A stretch of DNA of 64,000 nt from Rhizopus sp. PT2906 (taxonomy: Eukaryota > Mucoromycota > Mucoromycetes > Mucorales > Rhizopodaceae). The first letter of the stretch is position 1. Every line of letters starts with the position of its first letter. Positions 10,642-21,923 of this stretch are shown in pieces. The stretch is from contig JAMYHX010000019.1 in assembly GCA_025529335.1 (NCBI GenBank), forward strand, positions 62,001-126,000, in the 5' to 3' direction. Made by a program: the position numbers and the translations under genes. The notes below the pieces were generated by a model. It had not been told where the DNA came from and made no database searches. It worked only from the letters and a program-made list of their open reading frames with translations.

Positions 10642-12188
10642 TTAGTAACGGTAGTGGTCAGGCTTGTAAGGACCTTCGACAGGAATACCGAGATACTCAG
10701 ATTGGACATCAGAAAGAGTAGTAAGCTTAACACCAAGCTTTTCCAAGTGGAAACGGGCAACTTCTTCATCCAACTTCTTGGGAAGAACATGAACACCAAC
10801 GGTCCACTTTTCGGGTTCAGTCCAGAGGGTGATTTGAGCCAAAACTTGGTTACAGAAAGAGTTGGACATGACGAAAGAGGGGTGACCAGTGGCACAGCCC
10901 AAGTTGACGAGACGACCTTCAGCCAAAAGAATGATGTGCTTACCGTTCTTCATGGTGAAACGATCAACTTGAGGCTTGATGTTAACAACGGAGGCAGCGT
11001 TGGCCTTCAACCAGGCAACGTCGATTTCAACGTCAAAGTGACCAATGTTACAGACAATGGCATCATCCTTCATGGCTTCAAAGTGACGACCGACGATGAT
11101 ATCACGACAACCGGTGGTGGTGACGAAGATGTGAGCTTCCTTGACAGCTTCTTCCATGGTAGTAACTTCATAACCTTCCATGGAGGCTTGGAGAGCGTTA
11201 ATAGGATCAACTTCAGTGACGATGACACGAGAACCGAAGGCACGGAGGGCAGCAGCACAACCCTTACCGACATCACCGTAACCGGCAACAACGGAAACCT
11301 TACCGGCAATCATGACATCAGTGGCACGCTTGATACCGTCGACGAGGGATTCACGGCAACCGTACAAGTTGTCAAACTTGGACTTGGTAACGGAGTCATT
11401 GACGTTGATGGCGGGGAGCTTGAGCTTACCGTTCTTGAACATCTTGTACAAGTTGTGGACACCAGTAGTGGTTTCTTCAGAGAGACCCTTGATACCAGGG
11501 ATCAAGTGAGGGTACTTTTCGTGGACAATGTTGGTCAAGTCACCACCGTCATCCAAGATCATGTTCAAAGGTTGACCGTCAGGGAAGAAAAGAGTTTGCT
11601 CAATACACCAGACAAATTCTATATATATATTGTTTAGTTATACTCACTTTTTTTTTTTTTCCTGTCTCAATAGACTTACCTTCATCAGTTTCACCCTTCC
11701 AAGCATAAACGGGAACACCGGAGGCAGCAATGGCAGCAGCAGCGTGGTCTTGGGTGGAGAAGATGTTACAAGAAGACCAAGTAACTTGAGCACCGAGAGC
11801 AATCAAGGTACGGATAAGGACGGCAGTTTGAATGGTCATGTGCAAGCAACCAGCAATTCTGGCACCCTTAAGAGGTTGAAGAGGACCGTATTTGCGGGCA
11901 ATTTCCATCAAACCGGGCATCTCATTTTCACTATAAACAGTTCATTAACAAACTATTTTCTAACACATATCCTTTTGTCAAAACTTACGCAATTTCGATT
12001 TCCTACAGATCCAAAAAAAAAAAGAAAAGAACAGAGTCAATGTTGATGAACTTAACAATAAGTGATAAAATAATACCTTCAAACCGAAAGCAGCTAAATA
12101 AGAACAATAAGTAAACCAATAGAATCAATCAATAAAGTCTATTACCAAGTGAGATATCAGCAACCTTGTAAGGGATCTTTTCAGACAT
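10642..12188 (-). CDS. SAH1: S-adenosyl-L-homocysteine hydrolase (adenosylhomocysteinase)
   Basis: Cytosolic enzyme that splits S-adenosylhomocysteine into adenosine and homocysteine, relieving inhibition of methyltransferases. Five exons: 12188-12146, 12093-12077 (17 nt), 12002-11989 (14 nt), 11930-11680 and 11618-10642. They join in frame to read MSEKIPYKVADISLAAFGLK, then EIEIAENEMPGLMEIA. Family landmarks are GARIAGCLHMTIQTAVLIRT, WSSCNIFSTQDHAAAAIA, ETDEEFVWCIEQT, the NAD motif VAGYGDVGKG, TEVDPINALQA, CNIGHFDVEID and the C-terminal KPDHYRY. The sequence is complete and appears functional. Its C-ending codon preference suggests high expression. The two tiny exons near the 5' end are unusual. 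Confidence 0.97.
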
Positions 12189-12721
12189 GTTTAATGATGT
12201 TTAAAACAGAAAAAAGGAAAAAAAGCCTAACGCGTATTTAATAGCGGTTTCTTTTATTGTGAAGCCTGAAAAATTTTACTTTACTCTTCCAATGAAAATC
12301 AGGGATCTGGGAAAAGCGGCCATAGTCTCCGCTTTTTTACTGGATGATCATTTGATGAATCTCATCTCCTACTGAGTAGTGTTACATTGTTTACAGTTGA
12401 ATAGATTTAAAGGCATTGAATTGCCGATGAGCCTAATGTAACATTGATGAAAGGAACTAACAAGTGGCGAGCGCTTATTTGCTTAGATCCCTTTTTGATC
12501 AATAATCCTAAATAGGTCCATTTTTCATTGATAAAGAAATACGATGTTCTATCAGCCATGAAGGAGGGAGTATTACTGATAGACTATTGATAAACATTCT
12601 CTTAATATACCGCCTAGGAGACAATAGCTTGCTGATGTCATGTCGTGTGTAATGAACCAAGTATGTGGTAAAAGTACTTGGCTATAAAAAACGGAAAGAG
12701 AAGTGACAATTCTTGTTTTAT
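12189..12721. other. Intergenic, SAH1 promoter and ELMO 3' flank
   Basis: About 530 bp between SAH1 start and ELMO stop. No coding potential seen on either strand; no clear regulatory motif identified. Confidence 0.6.
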
Positions 12722-15197
12722 TCAGGATTCAATGGCATCATAGAAAAATCCTGATCCCAGCCCAGGAGGAACAGGTGGAATTTCCACTGCGCCATGTGGG
12801 ATCTCTACTCTGTCGCCCGCTATCTGAAGTAGCTTTACCTTGACGCCTACTTCAGTTAAAGTATGGAAAAGTTCGGCTGTTTCTTTACTTATGAATCGAT
12901 TGTCCAGTAGCATACTAAAGCCATCCTTCCATTCCGCTGCTTCTTTTGCTGAAGAGCAATGGAATTCAGCTAGTGGCATATTTTTGTCATTGTATAATGC
13001 AAATGATAGATTTGTATTACTGCTGCTACCGTTTATACTGCTACCATTTAGCAGATCGATAGATGACCCTGTTGTTGAGGAAGCTGCAGTTGTATTGTGA
13101 GAGAACCCAGCTGATGAGAACTTTCTTATCGGCCTTATTTCATGCACTGCACTGAGGTCTATACGATGAGGTAATTTGTCATAGTTTCGCAAGACAGGTG
13201 CAATTCGCTCTGAAAAGTCACCATACATGATGCATTTTTTAGAAGTACTCAGTTTATAATATCTCCATTTTTTCCCTGAGGCTGTCGATGGTGCATTCAT
13301 ACTGTGTGCATTATTTGATGATGTTGACCCAGAAGATGGAGCCGATAGTAAAGGATTATTATTACTCGCTATCACGGACATTCTGGGAGTAGCAAGCGGA
13401 CTAGGAAACCATGCACCTTCAAGTAAGCAGCTTATTCGCTGCTTTTTCAAAAATTCGTAGGATTGTTTAGAAAGTCGTGAACGCAAATTACTGGTTCAAG
13501 ATGAGTTAGAGGCGCGAGATCACTTTACTTTTTTCTTTACCTTATCGCATCTCTTCCTAATAGATCATCTGCCCACTCCAATTCCTTCAGTCGACGGTCA
13601 CGGATCACTTGATAAGGCGTACCAAACATACTCCTATCAAACGCTTGGATGTCTTTTACTGCATCGCTATTAAGTGTAGACCGAAGCTGACTGCGTACCA
13701 GTGCTGATACTTTGGAAAAATCATAAGTGGAAGCTTCCATGTCATGAAAAATTCTGAAAAAGGTTTGTAGTGTGGTAGCATGAACATGATCAAATTCGAG
13801 TATAAGCGGTTGAAATACAGCTGGTGTATCTAAAAAAAAAAACAAATCATTAAGCTCTTATCGATTCACACAATGGCTTTCTAACTTACTGGAAGAACTC
13901 ACGTTCCAGTGACTACATAATAAATCAGTCACCTCAATGCTGGCCTTTGCAAATGGACATCTTTTTCCGTCTGGTCTATGAATTTGTTCCAAAATTAGCT
14001 ATGAACATAATGGGTTTAGTTAAAGAATTGTCTGTGCTATTCTTTTTTCCTTTATACTTTTGAGAATAAGCCTTGATTATTCATTACAAAAGAATGCATT
14101 TCCTCAAGGCCGAATACGCCTGTTCTTCCAAATTCTCTTTGGGGAACTTCAGACTAGACATGATATGAGTCTCTTTCTTCATCTTTATCTCACTTTGCTT
14201 ACCGAAAATCCAATCTTTTTCCATTTCTTGAGTCCGGGTACAACTATGCCATCCACTTTGGCAGCATTCCATATATCCTTTAACATACTGACATGATAAG
14301 CATTATATGTTGAAACCGCCACATTATGTCGCTTATTGATATTTTGAAGATATACAGTTTGATAATCTAATATCATGAGCTTTAATGTATCCGTAGGGTG
14401 ATTCTTCATCAACCTCTAAATTATATCTATCGTCAGAACAGCAGCAAAGATTGAACATCAAAAAACGTACCAAGACATTCTTTTTTAAATTGGATTTTTC
14501 AAACGTATTTGACAACTCACTTCGATACTCATCTGTGACGTGCCTTAACATGGCTATCAGTAGAGATAAGCTTGCTGTTGATAGCAAGTATTCTGGACTC
14601 AACAATCGCTCGACAAGTGTCTTTATCAAGTCAGGCTCCCTTTGCATTGCTCTGTGAATTGTAGGGTATCCGAAGCAGTCGATGGCTGGTTTTGTTTCTC
14701 CTTCTGTGTTCTTGTTGGCGCATACGAGTTTTTCGAGAATAGCTATGGCAGGACGTGCGATTGTCGATAAAGGTTGAGTGACTACAATATGGGTGATGAT
14801 GGCAACAAAGTCGTCATCAAGTGTTTTCCAGCCAGAGTTATGCTCCATTAAGGAGAGAAATGAGTTGAGAGCATAAGCTAATGTGTTTCCACTTGAGTTT
14901 CGAATGATTTCGCATAAAGAAGCAAGACCTCCTCTTTCCAGAAATTCAGTTGCAAAATCCTTTTCCTAAGCGGTGCGTCAGGAATAGTCATTCAATTAAA
15001 GAATTGCTATTTTTTTTTTTTTTTACTTTCAAATATCGTTGAAGAGAGAATGTAGTGATTTTTAAGGATTTGTCATCCATAGGTGTCAGTGGTCGGTTTG
15101 TATATTCTGATAGACTAAAGCCAGAAGAAAGCCTCTTGACGAGGTATTCTGCTTCTTGAGGTGAAGGTTGTTTGTCCAGATCATATGCTTGTGCCAT
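12722..15197 (-). CDS. ELMO/CED-12 family engulfment and motility protein
   Basis: Partner of DOCK-type exchange factors that activate Rac/Rho GTPases. Order from the N-terminus: an ARM-like helical region (MAQAYDLDKQPSPQEAEYL..., then TFSLQRYLKEKDFATEFL and LMEHNSGWKTLDDDFVAIIT), an ELMO domain around 14240-13550 (QREFGRTGVFGLEEMHSF, IFHDMEASTYDFSKVSALV), and a PH domain at 13490-12722 (KKWRYYKLSTSKKCIMYGDF, AVHEIRPI, EFHCSSAKEAAEWKDGFSML). The PH domain is interrupted by Ser/Asn-rich inserts. Several introns with GT..AG ends, including one near 13500. The start at 15197 follows a possible splice acceptor (TATCAG), so an extra upstream exon cannot be excluded. ELMO proteins are familiar from animals and amoebae and are also present in early fungi. 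Confidence 0.85.
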
Positions 15198-15638
15198 TAC
15201 AGTTACTGATAAAAAAAAAAGTGGGAAAATAAAGTTAACACGTGGTGATTGATCCAAAACAGCGTCTTTAAGTGATCGCTTAAAGAGATTAAATTATTTA
15301 TCCGGTGCACAGACGCATAATCGCTGTTGCAGCCTTTTAAACACACTAACAATGAATACAGTTATTATTGCTCAGCCTCATTTATTCTTTATATATAGTA
15401 ATAAGAAGTATTCTCAAGGGATCTATAAAGATACAAATTACATTCTACATCAGTTGCTGCGCAACCGTATTTGTATATCTAGGACGTAGCATGAAGCTAT
15501 GGTTACAGAATGAAAATCAGGGTATATATCGCAACGGATTGCATAAAATGAAACGTAACCTACGTGACGTGTAACCAGCACATCAAGCTTTATTATCATT
15601 ACATATTGTTATTTACAGTGGTTACAGAACAGCTACTG

Positions 15639-16218
15639 TTAATTTGAAAATGAATAAGAGGATGATGAAGAGAAGGAAGACTTAGGTCTTGGTGTAGATA
15701 TTGAGTGTAAAAAGCGTTTAAACCTCTTTGCTAAGGACTGGAAATGCTTTTCTGTTGAATTAGGCTGTGATGATGAACATGGTGGAGGTAAGGGCAAAGT
15801 TGATCTTTGATCTGCTGAAAAATCAATTGGCCGACTATTTTCAGGTATAGTCAAGTAATGCTTGGCTAGTGAACTACTACTCTTGCCTTGTAGTATTGGA
15901 TCAGAATTGGCGAAATAGGGATTGCAGTATATAGAGGACGATTGAGTAGATGAATTTGTTGTTGCAATCTCCCGAAGCACAAATTCAGAAGAATATATAT
16001 CAAGTTCTGTAAACCTTGAGGTGTATGATGACATGTGAAGAAAAGGTATAAAAAAAATAACCTTTCTTTTTTTTTTCAATGATCTTATACCGTTCGCTAA
16101 TTGAACTTTTATCCATGACACCACACCAATGTTTGTGTTCCAGACGATCACTGAATGGTAAACCCCTTAGGTCTGAAACACTTTGGAAGTCAGTTTCTAT
16201 TTCTGACTTAGAAACCAT
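15639..16218 (-). CDS. Hypothetical serine-rich protein, two-exon model uncertain
   Basis: No recognised family. The start at 16218 gives MVSKSEIETDFQSVSDL followed by HKHWCGVMDKSSISERY, then runs into a poly-A/poly-T tract near 16050-16075 where the reading frame must shift. The downstream frame (RFTELDIYSSEFVLREIATT ... SSSSSYSFSN, stop at 15639) is Ser/Pro-rich with a basic stretch LAKRFKRFLHSI near the C-terminus. A short intron around 16020-16070 would join the two, but the donor is weak. Alternatively the gene starts at 16151 in the second frame. Lies upstream of ELMO on the same strand. Confidence 0.45.
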
Positions 16219-17535
16219 TGTTTTTCTCAAGAATAGAACAATAGAAGATAAATAGAATAGCTGTCTAATTGTTGCATATATTATATTCTACAGCAGGGTA
16301 TACGTTGCCATAGTGTGCTCCACTTATTGTTCTAAAGCCGTTCATATTTTAAAGCTTGCCCTACTTTTTATCTCTTTGTTTTCTATAAATGTAAACTTTA
16401 ACGATCTTTATGACCATATAAAGAATAGTTAAAATAGTGATTTCATCTAAAAATAAAGAAGCAATGATCAACATCATATCTTCACCGTGATTGGTGATTC
16501 TGACTGAGTCTTATATTAATGCTTGGTTTATCAATTCATCAGTAACAGCAATTGAGACATGTTACAAGGGATTCTAAAACTTCAATGACATAGCATACAT
16601 ACAAGTGTCTCTTTGAGAAACAGTTGATTCTCATTCTGCACTATACTATATAAATTACGTCATTTTCAGATTTAATGATACAACAGAGGAGCTGTGGATG
16701 CTTTTGATCGTCTTCAAGATTTGTCGTTTTCATTCTGCATTAATTTGCAATAGCATATAATGAGGCTAACATGCAAATCCTTTGGATATTTTAAACGAAT
16801 TGCATAAGCTTAGCACTTGTGAGTAGCAAATGTGAAGGTGAAGTTATACAAGCGTTGGTTTATTTAGAGGTTACAATTTCACGGAAAGCTTTTCGAGTAA
16901 AGGTTAGAATGGGCAATTTGTTTAGGGAGAGGCTAATAGATTACTAGCACGGTTCTTTAGGGAACGAGTGCTACTTAATTCATAATGATAAAATATTTTG
17001 GTAACAAAAATATAAGAAAGCATACAGGTAGACATCAGATAGAGTGTTGATGCCCTGATATGCGATTAGAGACATATTATTTATAAAATACATATGACCA
17101 TTATGGACACGTGATGATTTATTGTATCTGTTTTTCCTAGGGAGTTCAAAGAATGAAAGAAATATCTAAAAACTCAAAATGCTGTGGCTTGGAGAGAGGG
17201 ACAGAGAAGTGGATCTCAGGAAGGGAAGCTACTGAGAAACAGTAAGTAGAGTTCATGTCTTTTTGACGGGGAAAAGCTCAGGACATTCGTTACGACTAAT
17301 ATATCATTTGCTAGCAAAGAAATTGGCTACAGTCTGCTTTACATCGTCTTTAAGCTGTTCGAGGGAACGAAGGATACGATAGAGAAACAGGCAACGTGTG
17401 GCGCCTGATTGTAAACATCAATTGCATAGTCAGGCCGTATTCTTCTTGTTGCTAACGAGTCATTGCAGATAAGGTTGCAACTATACGGTTAATAGCGTTA
17501 AATCGCCCAAACTCTCGATTTTATTAGTAATAACT

Positions 17536-17870
17536 CTACCAGTGAGCCATCTTTAGTGGAATAGTACTAGAGAACATGGTCTGCAAGAAAGGATGGATAA
17601 ATGGCGCTTCTAAAGTAGCTTCTGACATCAACATGTTTTCGCAGTCGCAAACATTGCGACATCTAAAGCAGTGTTATTAGAACAATCAATACAGCCATGA
17701 ATCTTAACATTATTGAAATATAATCTAACCAGTAGCTGTCTTAATGACGATATTTACAATCTCATCTTCTTTAAAAAGCAATTTACTTGAGAGATCAGCT
17801 ACTGGGCGTCTTGAAAGAGTCATGATAAGAGCATCAGCAAAATCTTCATCAAGTTTAGAATTTGTTTCTA
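17536..17870 (-). pseudogene. Relic of an unidentified coding gene (two exon-like pieces)
   Basis: Two stretches have good coding character on the minus strand. The first reads LDEDFADALIMTLSRRPVAD then LSSKLLFKEDEIVNIVIKTAT. The second reads CRNVCDCENMLMSEATLEAP then FIHPFLQTMFSSTIPLKMAHW and a stop at 17536. They are separated by a plausible short intron (17729-17663, GT..AG), but canonical splicing shifts the frame, so at least one lesion is present. I cannot name the family; the style resembles repeated hypothetical proteins common in mucoralean genomes, which is an impression only. Confidence 0.4.
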
Positions 17871-18169
17871 AATAAAGTTATGAGATTCTTTATGCTTGAA
17901 GTTGAAGACATTGTGTTGTATTCAGCATTGTTATTGTAAAAAGGCAGTAAGTCGACAACTTGCGAATTAGATTCTTTATAAAGAAGAGTTGAATATTAAT
18001 AAATTAAGTTTGTGTGAGAGTTTTATAGGGAATATTAATGTTGTTAGTATGATAAATGTGGTCAATGTGGTTATTTATGCTTACGTTATTATTGTTATAC
18101 TAGTAGCTGCTATAGTTATTATTATTGTAAGTTATTTTCATCAGATGCGATAGAGGAATGTAAAGTAGA

Positions 18170-18640
18170 ATGTATGATCTACTTTACTATACTCGAGTTA
18201 TTATAATGATTTATATCAAACACGTCACCATCTACAAGAGAAAGTCTATGGTGATACCAAAGAACCACCCACAGAAGCCTCTCAAGAGCAAGAAAAAGAT
18301 GCTTCTGGACTACATATCCAATGAAGAGGCTGTAGACGGCCTCGAGTCGGCTATGGCGTGCAGACCAACTGAGCACTGCTGCCCGCCAAGTCCCACGGTT
18401 GCAACGAATGTAGCAGCAACGATTTTGAGGCTCCTACAACTCATGGATATACTCAGCATGAAAAAGTGCAGAGACGAGAAAGAATATAAGAGCCCTCACC
18501 CAAGAAGCAAAAAAATTAACGCTACTGACGAGCTGCAGTCATGTCCACTTGCAACTGAAAGTAGTTCCACGCCAAAGCTCTTGACGCTTCAATCACGTAA
18601 AGACAAACGATATGTAAGTATTGTATACATAAATATATGA
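18170..18640 (+). CDS. Orphan ORF, 156 aa, unknown
   Basis: An uninterrupted frame in an otherwise stop-rich desert, visibly richer in G+C than its flanks. The protein is basic with a Lys-rich patch (HPQKPLKSKKKMLLDYIS), a Cys-containing segment (MACRPTEHCCPPSPTV) and an Ala/Leu helix (VAATILRLLQLMDIL). No signal peptide or known domain. GTAAGTATTG right after KDKRY could be a splice donor, so the true product may continue elsewhere. Could be a gene fragment, part of a mobile element or a chance ORF. Confidence 0.3.
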   Translation: MYDLLYYTRVIIMIYIKHVTIYKRKSMVIPKNHPQKPLKSKKKMLLDYISNEEAVDGLESAMACRPTEHCCPPSPTVATNVAATILRLLQLMDILSMKKCRDEKEYKSPHPRSKKINATDELQSCPLATESSSTPKLLTLQSRKDKRYVSIVYINI

Positions 18641-18840
18641 TCAAATCTTCTACTAACAGTAATCTGCAGAAATAAAAACGATGGTAAAGGGCGCGTTGGG
18701 GGTAAGTTTCAGCGTGGAGCGTAATATGTTTATATGCCAGAGTGTCAAGTACTATTTCGTAAGTAATAAATAAGCAAAGAAAACAAGCAGATGAACTAAC
18801 TATCATAATAACTTAGCAGGACAAAGTGAAAACGGTGGAC

Positions 18841-18886
18841 CATGGAAGGTTACATGGTGTCATCCAAAGTCACGTAACCTTCCATG
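18841..18886. repeat. Perfect 13-bp inverted repeat (hairpin)
   Basis: Arms CATGGAAGGTTAC (18841-18853) and GTAACCTTCCATG (18874-18886) are exact reverse complements around a 20-nt loop. No adjacent gene explains it; it could be a terminal or internal repeat of a small foldback element. Confidence 0.85.
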
Positions 18887-21800
18887 AGTGTCTTAGTGCT
18901 CTGAATAAAATATAAGCTACAGGGTAACTGTGTTCTTGTTTTTCTTTTTTGACAATGAGAAAATAAATGTATATAAAAACTTGATTTTTAGAGAGAAGAC
19001 TGAAGGTAGTAGCAGTTTGGTTTGAGAGTACTTTTACATTTTAGATCTCGAAATTTTTTGAAGAGAAGCAAGTTTGGAGCTCAGAGGTTGGTGCCTTTCT
19101 TTTAGGAGGTGTGTGTGTTTTTGTGGTTCGTGGGAACCAAATAGACAGGTAACTGTAGAGGGAATGGAACCGACAGACTTGATTCTTAGAGAAACATGAA
19201 TTGACCGTTCAGATAGAGGGGATCCTTATATTACCGAGTCTTTGGATTTCAGTATTTGGAATAGAAAGATATGCATACTCTTTAAAAACACGAGATTTCG
19301 GTTGTAAGACATGGATTGAAACTTGACAATGGTTTGAGAAACACGTTGTATGGTAGCGCAAACAACAGTGTTATCTATTATTAAAGCGGGATAATAAAGT
19401 TTCTCTTTCTTTTGATACAGGCATAGATTTTAAATAGTTGATGGGATGCATTCCCGTGTGTGATGATGGCTTTTATAAAGGTTTTTAAAGCCATGGCTCG
19501 CAACGTAAAAATATATTATTAAGTGTAACAATTCGAACAAAGATGAGGTTCCTTCCAAAATAAGTAACTTTACGATTTCATGGCCATTTCCTGCGTATCC
19601 GTCTGTCATTTCATTCTGCAAGAAATACAGTTTATACTGAAAATCATTGTAAATTATGATCAATTACACGAATATATTGTTGTTACTTTATACGAACTCA
19701 ATTTATTCCCAAAGGGATCGACATGAAGCTCCCAGTCCATTACTCGGGGCGCGACTTATTGGATAATATAGCTAGTTACAGTGGATCTATTCTGTTCCGA
19801 AGAGGTGCTCGGGGAAATGCGTTAAAAAGACAACTTTTGCATTTTAGTAATACACAGATCTAGACATCTTGTATCAAATCTTGAGTCCAAAAAGGTCAGT
19901 AAAATAAATATTGCTTTAGAAACGACAAAAGTAACACACACATCAATAGGAGCTGATTAATAAATACTTGGTAAACGCTGATTTCAACTAATCAGAGAGG
20001 TGCTTCCCTATAAATCAGCGTTATAGCCTGTGGATTCAATGCTAGAATGAGATACAGGATAACCACTTATATTCTGTATGCATGTGATTTAATTTACGAA
20101 AGTTTACTCACACTTTTATTATTTAATGTCCACGACTTCCCTTTCATGAGACCATTCCCACACTATGAGAATGAAAATACCAGGGATATATCCGTAGGTG
20201 TTTGTTTTAAGTAGACAATCAATGTATACAATATATTGCTGTATATTTACCATAAGCTAGTCATACAGCTCATTCCCACTCTGAGGGATTTGACATTGTG
20301 TCAAAAGCGACTTCCAATTATGGGCTCTTTGTCAAAATAAGGAAAGCATAGCATAGGGTTTTCAAGGGCTTGTGTTACAAATTATAAGAATGTCACGCCA
20401 TTTGTGGATTGTTTATCGACAATCATTTGGACAGTGTACAAGTCATAATTAACCTTCCAAGTAGTCTTTCTTTAAATAGTTGCTGATGTATAGATGTAAA
20501 AATATATGCAGATCATAAAATTATTACTGAGGTGCAAAGCTATTACCATAAAAGTATTATGGTTATTTATAGACATTGTTTTATTTTTAACATTAGTGGG
20601 AAATAGCTTAATATTTTTCTTTATCGCAGTAATCAATTATTTTCTTCTGGATTCAATTGAAAAGCCTCTTTGAAAGGTAAGACAGCTAATTTGCATACCA
20701 CTAATCTCACTTTAAGATTTAAATTCGTGGACCCATTCACAGAGTGCCACGAAGCTTTGTGTCAATAATTAGCTTACACCAAGGATTGTACAAGCGATAG
20801 AGTTGATGTCAAGAGTGAATTGTTTAGATATAATTAGAGCTCCCTCTCTTTTTTTTCTGCTTTAACTGAGTTAGCGTACATCAATTTTTTGTGAAATCCT
20901 TCAATGGTAATGGTACAAACATAGCAAATGTCCGACTTTTAATTCTAAACAAACCGCAGATTTAAAGACAGTTAAAATACCGCAGTACCTCATAACGAAT
21001 CTGTAGCACCCCTGTGTAGAATGCAGTTTAAAAAAAAACCTTTCGATCAATACGAGAATATAGCAACTTTCATTCAGGAAATTTATAGTTTAGTAACTTG
21101 TGCACGGTTTCACTAAATGGTATTATAGTTTCTATTACAAAACACGCGCTTTTGATGCCTAATTCACTATTAAATAACAGAATGTTCGCAATTAGAAATT
21201 GTTCAAACGCTATGAAGATTTAGTGCAAATAGTAACAATATATTAATACTCTAGAAGAAATGAGGTAACCAATGGAGATCTGTATAGATGCAGTTACTTT
21301 TACCTCTCCTTTTCATTGTATCAAGTGTAGTCATAGAAACCATCACCATGAGAATATGACAGATCTTGTGATAGTTTGTGGCAATCGAGAAGAGCTAGTT
21401 TTTACTCTTTTTGGCCAATACGTGTAACATGTCAATCATGCTTCTCTGACAACGTCTAATAGTAAGAAAAAAAAAGTTATTGTGCTGACAAATGTTCAAT
21501 TCAAAAGCTTAAACAGATATATTTAATAAATCATAAAACATTAAAGAATACAAATGACGTAATGCCAGTTTATCTCGAAAGAATGGAGTATCTCAATGGG
21601 TATTCCTTTTTCTACCGTTGGTAAAGAACGTGAACTAACTGATCCGCACAATTGAGCACAATGGTTGTACTGGGTTATGATACCTCGGTGCTTATCAAAA
21701 AAAGGGAAATTTCTTAGGTTGACAATGAAGACATGGGGGGCAGGGAATTCTGGTGTGTCAAATACACAACACACACTCCCTTTTTTAATATCTCTTTTCC

Positions 21801-21923
21801 TTTTCTCTTTTTTTACCTTTTTTTTTCCTCCTTTTTTCTCTTTTCTCGCTTTTTTCTATTTCTACCTTCATTCTATATAAATAATCCTTCATAGGCGCAC
21901 TTTTATATTTCTCGTCATTTTAA

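Larger units (their letters stand above)
16219..21923. other. 5.7-kb gene desert
   Basis: AT-rich sequence with many stops on both strands. The only structure I could pick out is a relic coding stretch (17536-17870, minus), an isolated ORF (18170-18640, plus), a perfect hairpin (18841-18886) and a T/C-rich tract at 21780-21870 that probably belongs to the promoter of the following RasGAP gene. A minus-strand ORF at 19430-19663 may be part of the same relic but is not supported by motifs. Confidence 0.6.

Noticed and set aside
10570..11637. Long plus-strand ORF opposite SAH hydrolase
   Set aside because: It is the antisense shadow of a highly biased coding region; the minus-strand protein is an unmistakable adenosylhomocysteinase.
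21541..21774. Minus-strand ORF with a faint Tc1/mariner-like phrase (KHRGIITQYNHCAQLCG)
   Set aside because: Only one short phrase is suggestive, no catalytic motif or terminal repeats found.
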